From NCBI GenBank assembly GCA_002493395.1, contig DKYS01000031.1, positions 1,920 to 57,971 of the forward strand: 56,052 nucleotides of DNA, read 5' to 3'. The notes beneath the pieces are model-generated. The model did no database searches, had not been told where the DNA came from, and worked only from the letters and a program-made list of their open reading frames with translations. The stretch is from Turicibacter sp. UBA7094. Its GTDB lineage: Bacteria > Bacillota_I > Bacilli_A > MOL361 > Turicibacteraceae. The translations under genes and the position numbers were made by a program. This document shows, piece after piece, positions 50,768 to 56,052 of this stretch (positions are counted from its first letter, which is position 1; each line of letters opens with the position of its first letter).

Positions 50768-51250
50768 ATGGGAAAGAAACGAAAAAAATATCGATTAAAT
50801 GCTAGGTTTTATTGTTTAATGTTAAGCCTATTCATTATCATTGCGCTTGTTATTAATGTGGGGGCAACGCTTCGTTTGGATACGATTCCAAATTTTCATG
50901 GATGGTCAACGAACAAGGTCATGCAATATGAGAAAGAGCATGAAAATATTTTAATGATTTATGAATTAGAGTATTCGTACGATGTATTACAAAACTGTGT
51001 GATCGAACAGTCGATTAAACCCCGCACCGCAATTAGTAATGATCCACTCATTTTAACGCTTAAAGTGTCAAAGGGTCGTCCAATCATGGAGGATTTTACC
51101 GGAAAAAGTCTAGAGGAAATTGAGGCGTTTGCCGATACTTATGCATTGAACCTTAAGGTTAAAGGAGAGGAAGGAGCAATTGCGTCGCAGACGATTCAGG
51201 CGGGAGAAGTTTTATCAAAGGGAATGACAGTAACGGTTACCTTAAAATAG
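50768..51250 (+). CDS. Membrane-anchored PASTA-domain protein
   Basis: 160 residues: a short basic cytoplasmic N-terminus, one transmembrane helix (about 16-36), then extracellular PASTA-like repeats. The clearest is the C-terminal one (about 95-160): MEDFTGKSLEEIEAFADTY...IASQTIQAGEVLSKGMTVTVTL; a first, more divergent repeat spans about 40-95 (IPNFHGWSTNKVMQY...ISNDPLILTLKVSKG). PASTA domains bind peptidoglycan fragments, normally on Ser/Thr kinases or PBPs, but no such domain is here. ATG 50768 follows GGATGTGAGGGT. folC starts 22 bases after its stop; they are probably co-transcribed. Confidence 0.78.
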   Translation: MGKKRKKYRLNARFYCLMLSLFIIIALVINVGATLRLDTIPNFHGWSTNKVMQYEKEHENILMIYELEYSYDVLQNCVIEQSIKPRTAISNDPLILTLKVSKGRPIMEDFTGKSLEEIEAFADTYALNLKVKGEEGAIASQTIQAGEVLSKGMTVTVTLK

Positions 51251-51271
51251 AGATTGAATGGAGTGATTTTG

Positions 51272-52588
51272 ATGTTTCATCATGAAAGTGAGGTTATCGC
51301 TTGGATTAATGGACAGCTAAGGTTTGGAATTCGTCCAGGTCTTGAACGAATGGAGAAGGCATTAACCTGTTTAAATAACCCCCACTTAACGGTTCCAACG
51401 ATTCATATTGCGGGAACGAATGGCAAAGGATCGACGGTGACTTATTTACGATGTGTGCTAGAAGAAGCAGGATATCAGGTCGGAACCTTTACGTCCCCTT
51501 ATATCGAAACATTTAATGAGCGGATTTCGTTAAACGGGCGCCCCATTAGTGGGGAAGACCTTGTTCGATGCGTGAATCGGGTACATCCCATTATTGAGAC
51601 GATTAATCAATCGGACTTAGGACCGTTTACCGAGTTTGAAATTATTACGCTCCTTTCTTTTGTATATTTTAGTGAAATAGAGGTCGATGTCCTCATCTAT
51701 GAAGTGGGATTAGGGGGACGTTTGGATGCAACGAACGTTATTTCTCCCATGGTGTGCGGGATTACGAATATTGGACATGATCATGAAAAGATTTTAGGGC
51801 CGACCAAGATTCAAATTGCACATGAAAAATTAGGGATTGTTAAACAAGGAGTAACACTGATTACAACGGAAGAAGATCCAGATGTTTTAGCTGAATTTGA
51901 GACCATCACTCATAAGCGACAGTGTTCATTAATTAAGGCATTAGAGATTTATAGACCAACTCAAGTCTCTTTAAGCGAAGACGGAGTCACTTTTAATTGG
52001 CCCTCTCTTGAAGGAATCCAGTTGTCGATGAAGGGCGAACATCAAGTTAAAAATGCGACATTGGCTTATGGAATCTTGAAATATTTAAAAGAAAAAAGGA
52101 AATTCACGATTTCTAGCGTACATATATATAGGGGGATGAAATTAGCTTTTTGGGCGGGACGCTTTGAGGTCATTCATAAGCAACCACTTATTGTGTTAGA
52201 TGGGGCGCATAATGTAGAGGGCATGAAAAACTTATGCCAAACGGTGAAAAAACTTTATCCAAACAAAAAAAAGGTATTTATGGTCAGTATTTTAAAGGAT
52301 AAGGACGCCACTGAGATGTTTAAATATTTAGAAAAAGTGGCAGATGAGGTTTATTTTACGACGTTTAATCATCCAAGAGCACAATCGGCGAAAGAACAAT
52401 ATGAGCTTTATCATCGCAAAAATGCGGGGTATCACGAGGAATTTCATTCATTATTTCAGTCGGTGACACAAACGCTTTGTGAAGGAGATTGTTTAGTCAT
52501 TACGGGGTCGCTTTACTTTATCTCAGAGGTACGAAAATCAATTCTTCTAGGAGATTTAGACAATTTTTTTGAGCCTCATTTGGTATGA
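51272..52588 (+). CDS. folC: Folylpolyglutamate / dihydrofolate synthase
   Basis: 438 residues of the Mur ligase superfamily; adds Glu residues to folates. P-loop IAGTNGKGSTVTYLRCVLEE (key GTNGKGST) near residue 47, FTSPYIETFNERI, VGLGGRLDATNV near 148, GHDHEKILG, LDGAHN near residue 310. ATG 51272 has TGGAGTG upstream; an in-frame TTG at 51254 is rejected as it precedes that site. It keeps the valS-folC linkage of Bacillus with a PASTA gene inserted between. Confidence 0.94.
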   Translation: MFHHESEVIAWINGQLRFGIRPGLERMEKALTCLNNPHLTVPTIHIAGTNGKGSTVTYLRCVLEEAGYQVGTFTSPYIETFNERISLNGRPISGEDLVRCVNRVHPIIETINQSDLGPFTEFEIITLLSFVYFSEIEVDVLIYEVGLGGRLDATNVISPMVCGITNIGHDHEKILGPTKIQIAHEKLGIVKQGVTLITTEEDPDVLAEFETITHKRQCSLIKALEIYRPTQVSLSEDGVTFNWPSLEGIQLSMKGEHQVKNATLAYGILKYLKEKRKFTISSVHIYRGMKLAFWAGRFEVIHKQPLIVLDGAHNVEGMKNLCQTVKKLYPNKKKVFMVSILKDKDATEMFKYLEKVADEVYFTTFNHPRAQSAKEQYELYHRKNAGYHEEFHSLFQSVTQTLCEGDCLVITGSLYFISEVRKSILLGDLDNFFEPHLV

Positions 52589-52654
52589 TGAAAAACAAAA
52601 TAAAGAATAGACCATACATGAAGCAATGATTGAAGATGATAGGTGGGGAATGAG

Positions 52655-53338
52655 ATGAAAGGAAAGAATTTTAAAGATATTATTAAAAAAATTGATTTTA
52701 AAAAGGTACAGCCGTGGATTTTATTAACGCTCATTTTTACGGTATTGGGCTTATCGTTTGGAAAGGTATTGGATACTTTTTTAGTGAGTACCAATGAGCC
52801 TAAAGAGACGGTGGAGGTCACGGGAAAAGAAACGGAGAATGAAGCAGAACAAGCAGAAGAATCTGCTGATAAAGATAAGGCAGATAAAAAGGAAGAAGAA
52901 GTAGCTGAAAATAAAATTTTCGTCATGCAACACGGCGTCTATGAAACGTATGAAAATGTTTTGAATTTAGCAGGACAATTAAAAGAAATTGGCTATAACT
53001 ACGGAATTTTAAAGGTTGATGGGAAGTACTCTGTTTTTTCTTATATCGGGGGAACGAAGGAAAGTTTAGCGGAGGTCCAAGAAACGTTAAAAGCTAAAAA
53101 TATCGACTCCTTTATTAAGGAAGTAGAAGTCCCACTGGATGACTTAAAGTGGAAATATTTTGTTCAGGCTGTTAAACAAATCCCTTACGATATAGACGAA
53201 GACTTTATTCAAACATTTACAGATGACGAAATGCATATATGGGGGTATTATGTAACGTTGGCAACATCATCATTTGATGCGACATCTGTGGAAAGACAAA
53301 AGATGTTATTAGAAATTTACCAATGGTTAAATGGATAA
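52655..53338 (+). CDS. SPOR-domain membrane protein, SpoIIB-like
   Basis: 227 residues: about 25 cytoplasmic residues, one transmembrane helix (about 24-45), a Glu/Lys/Ala-rich linker (50-88), and a SPOR-like domain (about 90-160: FVMQHGVYETYENVLNLAGQLKEIGYNYGIL...YSVFSYIGGTKESLAEVQETLKAKNI), then a helical tail. SPOR domains bind denuded septal peptidoglycan. In Bacillus the equivalent position between folC and radC holds spoIIB, a SPOR protein of the sporulation septum, so a SpoIIB-like role is inferred. comC and maf, found there in Bacillus, are missing. ATG 52655 has GGTGGGGA upstream. Confidence 0.7.
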   Translation: MKGKNFKDIIKKIDFKKVQPWILLTLIFTVLGLSFGKVLDTFLVSTNEPKETVEVTGKETENEAEQAEESADKDKADKKEEEVAENKIFVMQHGVYETYENVLNLAGQLKEIGYNYGILKVDGKYSVFSYIGGTKESLAEVQETLKAKNIDSFIKEVEVPLDDLKWKYFVQAVKQIPYDIDEDFIQTFTDDEMHIWGYYVTLATSSFDATSVERQKMLLEIYQWLNG

Positions 53339-53373
53339 GAATAGGATGTGGTTAATTAATAATGGAGCCTTTT

Positions 53374-54045
53374 ATGATTCGTGATTTACCCTATGAAGAA
53401 CGCCCTAGAGAGCGATTATTGCTAGAAGGTGCGACGTATTTGTCAAATGCTGAATTACTTGCTATCTTACTTCGAACAGGGAGTAAGGGACAGTCTGCGT
53501 TGGCAATTGCGCAGACCCTTTTAAAGCAAGTACGAGGATTAAAGTTTTTAAATGAAATAACAATTGAGGAATTAGTGAGTATTCAGGGGATCGGGGAAAG
53601 TAAGGCTGTTCAACTTTTAGCAAGTATTGAACTTGGAAAACGGATTACGAAGGCGAGTCATATTAAACAAGATGCCATTTTATCGCCGGAAGATTGTGTT
53701 TCTTTTTTATCAGCAGATATGAAGCATTTAACACAAGAACATTTTGTTGTTTTGTTTCTAGATACTAAAAATTATATTATGGGTCAGAAGACAATCTTTA
53801 TTGGATCTTTGAATAAGGCGATTGTCCATCCACGAGAAGTTTTTAAAGAGGCTATTAAACGTTCTTCTGCTTCTGTTATTTGTGCGCATAATCATCCGAG
53901 TGGGGATGCGACACCGTCGCAACAAGATATTCAATTAACTCACCGCCTGTATGAAGCGGGTGAATTAATTGGAATCCGATTACTTGATCATTTGATTATC
54001 GGGGATAATCAATTTACGAGTCTAAAAGAAAAAGGGTATCTTTAA
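53374..54045 (+). CDS. radC: RadC family protein (JAB/MPN domain)
   Basis: 223 residues. N-terminal helix-hairpin-helix part (ERPRERLL...SNAELLAILLRTGSKGQSA; IQGIGESKAVQLLA) and a C-terminal JAB/MPN metalloprotease-like domain with E-x(n)-HNHPSGDATPSxxD near residue 170. Despite the historical name, a recombination role is not established. The start at 53374 is chosen because GGAG lies six bases upstream and Bacillus RadC starts alike; the upstream ATG at 53362 overlaps that site. Last gene of the conserved block. Confidence 0.94.
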   Translation: MIRDLPYEERPRERLLLEGATYLSNAELLAILLRTGSKGQSALAIAQTLLKQVRGLKFLNEITIEELVSIQGIGESKAVQLLASIELGKRITKASHIKQDAILSPEDCVSFLSADMKHLTQEHFVVLFLDTKNYIMGQKTIFIGSLNKAIVHPREVFKEAIKRSSASVICAHNHPSGDATPSQQDIQLTHRLYEAGELIGIRLLDHLIIGDNQFTSLKEKGYL

Positions 54046-54048
54046 CAA

Positions 54049-54107
54049 AATAAAACTCGTAGCATCTACCTTATTCGCATGAGGTGAATGCCACGAGTTT
54101 TATTTTT
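54049..54107. terminator. Bidirectional terminator between radC and the DUF1622 gene
   Basis: AATAAAACTCGT (54049-54060) / ACGAGTTTTATT (54093-54104) with a further GCAT/ATGC pairing and an inner ACCT/AGGT stem; A and T tails on both sides. Confidence 0.87.
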
Positions 54108-54459
54108 ATTCCATGGTTTCCTGTCGTTTTCTTTGTTTTTCATCTTGGCGGATTTCCCACTCAATGACGATGGTCATCAGAACGCGAAGTAAAAAAATAG
54201 AGCCAAGAATAATAAGTTCATTAAGGTTTTGAATGAGGACTGTTTTTAAGATTTCGGCGGCGAGTTTAAACTCAAGACCAGTGGCCATCGAATTAGCAAA
54301 TTGATGTTTCGTCGGATAGTGGTCTTTGAAAATGAGGGTTTTTATATAGTGATAGAAGGCTCGAAAAGCTCCAATCGTAATGATGAAAACCCCCATCGCT
54401 TCAAGGATTTGAATAATAATAGGTAAAAATTGTTCAATTAAATTCTCGGGTAATAACAT
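54106..54459 (-). CDS. DUF1622 membrane protein
   Basis: 117 residues with two to three transmembrane helices. The family block ATGLEFKLAAEILKTVLI and the following IILGSIFLLRVLMTIVIEWEIRQDEK are typical of DUF1622 proteins. Function unknown. ATG 54459 has only a weak upstream ribosome site (GGAATACTCAG), and the IS607-type element begins within a few tens of bases upstream, so its original promoter may have been displaced by the insertion. Confidence 0.8.
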   Translation of the reverse strand: MLLPENLIEQFLPIIIQILEAMGVFIITIGAFRAFYHYIKTLIFKDHYPTKHQFANSMATGLEFKLAAEILKTVLIQNLNELIILGSIFLLRVLMTIVIEWEIRQDEKQRKRQETME

Positions 54460-54469
54460 CTGAGTATTC

Positions 54470-54640
54470 CGTTGCCAAAAGATTATAAAACTCTATAATC
54501 CCTTGTTTAATTTCCTGTTCACCGTGTCCGATTTGGTCTCTTCACAAGGAATGAGCTACTCTCGTGGGTTTGACACTCCGAGGACGTAAATTCGGGTACA
54601 ACGAACCCTACACATTAGTTCTATCGTTTCAGTGATTAAA
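54470..54640 (-). ncRNA. Candidate omega (right-end) RNA of the TnpB element
   Basis: The 170 bases downstream of tnpB on its own strand carry no gene but contain short inverted repeats. TnpB elements encode their guide-bearing omega RNA here, overlapping the 3' end of tnpB and ending in a guide taken from flanking DNA. Assigned by position only; boundaries are estimates. Confidence 0.35.
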
Positions 54641-55781
54641 TAACTAATCCATAGCGACTTAGATTAATTGCGGCATTCAAATCTCTATCTATTGATATAC
54701 CACATGACTCGCAATGATAAGCTCGTTTTGATAGCGATAACTTGACTTTAATATTTCCACAACAAGAACAAGTTTTGGATGAAGGATACCACATATCTGC
54801 TTCAACAAATTCAATCCCATACTTCTTTGATTTGTATTGAATTTGTCTCTTAAACTCATGTAATCCTTGTTGTTGAATAGCTTTTGATAAATGACGATTC
54901 TTCATCATTCCACGAATATTTAAAGTCTCCATAACGATACGAGATGGTTTGGTTTTCACTATCTGGTTCGTTGTTTGGTGAAGATAATTACTTCTGATGT
55001 TCTTTAATCGACGATGAAGTAATTTAATCTCACGTTCGAGTTTTATAATGTTATTCGTTTTAACAAATTGACAACGGTTTTCACCTCCTTTAATTTGTTT
55101 TTTATTCATTTCGTATTTTCGAGAAACTCTTTTTTGAAGTCGTTTTAAGCGTTTCTCTAATTTGCGAACGACTTTTGTTTTATTGATGTTTTTAAATACT
55201 TGCCCGTCACTACAAATAGCTAAATCTTTAACCCCAACATCAATTCCCAAACTAACATCGGTTAATTGAACATCTTCTAATGATTGTTCAACCCCAACCG
55301 ATAAAAACCAATACTTCCCATCATGGCTAATGCGTGGATTCGTGTATTTTATATTCATAGGGATTTGTTCGTTTGTTTTAATCCAACCAATCTTTTCAAT
55401 CAGTACCGAGTTTTCTTTAACTTTTAATTTAACATTGTCATTAAAGAACGATGGTTTAGATTTCTTGCGACTCTTAAATCGTGGTCGTTTAGCTTTTTTA
55501 GTGAAAAAGTTCTTGTATGCTACACAGCAGTCCTTAACCGCTTGTTTAGCTACATTGTTGGATACTTGATTAAGCCAAGAAAGTTCATCTTTTTTAAGTT
55601 GAGTAATTTCTTTTCTTAATTCATTATCTGAAATAAACTTTCCACCATTTTTGTAGTTTTCAATTTGTCGATCAAGTGTCCAATTATAAACAAAACGAGC
55701 AGCACCGACAGCTTGCCACATTTTTTGTTCTTGTTCAGGTGTTGGCTTTAATCTGATTTTTTTAGCTATTATCATCTTCAA
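54636..55781 (-). CDS. tnpB: RNA-guided endonuclease TnpB
   Basis: 381 residues, full length. N-terminal MKMIIAKKIRLKPTPEQEQKMWQAVGAARFVYNWTLDRQ-type start, OrfB core, RuvC-like motifs GIDVGVKDLAIC (Asp) near residue 175, METLNIRGM (Glu) near 262, and a zinc finger CSCCGN...YHCESCG near 335-355 followed by the third catalytic Asp in DRDLNAAIN. All three acidic residues are intact, so nuclease activity is plausible. The start overlaps the end of tnpA by 20 bases. Related proteins are ancestors of Cas12. Confidence 0.95.
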   Translation of the reverse strand: MKMIIAKKIRLKPTPEQEQKMWQAVGAARFVYNWTLDRQIENYKNGGKFISDNELRKEITQLKKDELSWLNQVSNNVAKQAVKDCCVAYKNFFTKKAKRPRFKSRKKSKPSFFNDNVKLKVKENSVLIEKIGWIKTNEQIPMNIKYTNPRISHDGKYWFLSVGVEQSLEDVQLTDVSLGIDVGVKDLAICSDGQVFKNINKTKVVRKLEKRLKRLQKRVSRKYEMNKKQIKGGENRCQFVKTNNIIKLEREIKLLHRRLKNIRSNYLHQTTNQIVKTKPSRIVMETLNIRGMMKNRHLSKAIQQQGLHEFKRQIQYKSKKYGIEFVEADMWYPSSKTCSCCGNIKVKLSLSKRAYHCESCGISIDRDLNAAINLSRYGLVI

Positions 55782-56052
55782 CCAACTCCATTATCATTTT
55801 CTTAGCTTTGTTCGCACGCTCCCCTTGTAATCTACAACTAAAAACTGTAACAATTTGAATCATATCTTCCACTAATTCTTGTTCTTCTGTTTTCTCTGTT
55901 GTGTCTATGATTTCAATCTCAACACCATACTTCTCGCAGAGGTTTTCAATCAATTCAAAACCAAATCGCAACAATCTATCTTTGTAGAGAATAACAATAC
56001 GTTCGATTTCTGAGTTTGTTATCATATCGATTAGCTGATTTAACCCTTTTTT
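55762..56052 (-). CDS. tnpA: IS607-family serine recombinase TnpA, 5' part beyond the window
   Basis: The frame is open through base 56052 (KKGLNQLID precedes the first internal Met at 56025), so only the C-terminal ~97 residues are seen. They match the end of the IS607 resolvase catalytic domain: IERIVILYKDRLLRFGFELIENLCEKYGVEIEII, then EEQELVEDMIQIVTVFSCRLQGERA. The catalytic Ser and the N-terminal MerR-like helix-turn-helix expected for the family are outside the window. It overlaps tnpB. Confidence 0.85.
   Translation of the reverse strand, partial: KKGLNQLIDMITNSEIERIVILYKDRLLRFGFELIENLCEKYGVEIEIIDTTEKTEEQELVEDMIQIVTVFSCRLQGERANKAKKMIMELVEDDNS

Larger units (their letters stand above)
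54480..56052 (-). mobile_element. IS607-type insertion element, left in window up to the right edge
   Basis: tnpB and an upstream overlapping serine-recombinase tnpA in the order tnpA-tnpB is the IS607 arrangement. The tnpA start and the distal end of the element are beyond the window. The end near DUF1622 is placed approximately; I could not define terminal sequences. Confidence 0.75.

Noticed and set aside
1..56052. tRNA, rRNA, tmRNA or RNase P genes
   Set aside because: Looked for CCA-ended cloverleaf arms and conserved rRNA or RNA motifs; none seen. The TTCACC loops near 47,540 do not fit a tRNA T-loop.

Overview
The window is an AT-rich chromosomal segment of an endospore-forming, low-GC Bacillota. 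Gene content, strong AGGAGG-type ribosome binding sites, T-box leaders, an AUU-started infC and many blocks that keep Bacillus subtilis gene order (ytfI-gerW-ytxK-ackA, nrnA-dnaE-pfkA-pyk, polA-mutM-coaE-dnaB-dnaI-thrS, infC-rpmI-rplT, spoVID-ysxE-valS-folC-SPOR protein-radC) support this. The protein styles suggest a Turicibacter-like gut firmicute, but that genus call is inference without a database search.

Left part (1-15.3 kb): a partial ABC-F ATPase, a TRIC-type channel and yidD on the minus strand. Then on the plus strand come asnB, the sporulation pair DUF2953/gerW, ytxK-ackA, nrnA, the Gram-positive replicative polymerase dnaE, and glycolytic pfkA and pyk. Middle-left (15.3-24.6 kb): a His/Cys-rich coat-like protein, then four genes that together resemble a compact flavin-based extracellular electron transfer locus: apbE/fmnB, a PplA-like two-domain lipoprotein, an NDH-2 fused to a DoxX-like membrane domain, and a polyprenyl diphosphate synthase. 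The general PTS genes crr, ptsH and ptsI follow.

Middle (24.6-37.7 kb): two polysaccharide deacetylases with a coiled-coil membrane protein, an AspT/YidE-type exchanger, a low-complexity Tyr/Gln-rich protein, a metallophosphoesterase-fold protein that has lost metal ligands, polA-mutM-coaE and the primosome genes dnaB-dnaI. Right part (37.7-56 kb): T-box-controlled thrS, a CvpA-like protein, the L20-type leader with infC-rpmI-rplT, spore-coat genes spoVID-ysxE, valS, a PASTA protein, folC, a SpoIIB-like SPOR protein, radC, DUF1622 and an IS607-type element (tnpB plus part of the serine recombinase tnpA) running off the right edge.

The outstanding feature is the roughly 1.9 kb stretch without a credible gene between the valS T-box terminator (about 45,980) and valS (47,900). 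It is packed with perfect inverted repeats, including long-range nested helices. It also holds six copies of a hairpin whose loop core ATCCAGGTGG/GTCCAGGTGG is conserved while the arms change in a compensating way. A second set of units follows, made of 7-nt-loop hairpins and GATTATTC motifs. This looks like a very large structured RNA in, or next to, the valS leader. I do not recognise it as any known class.
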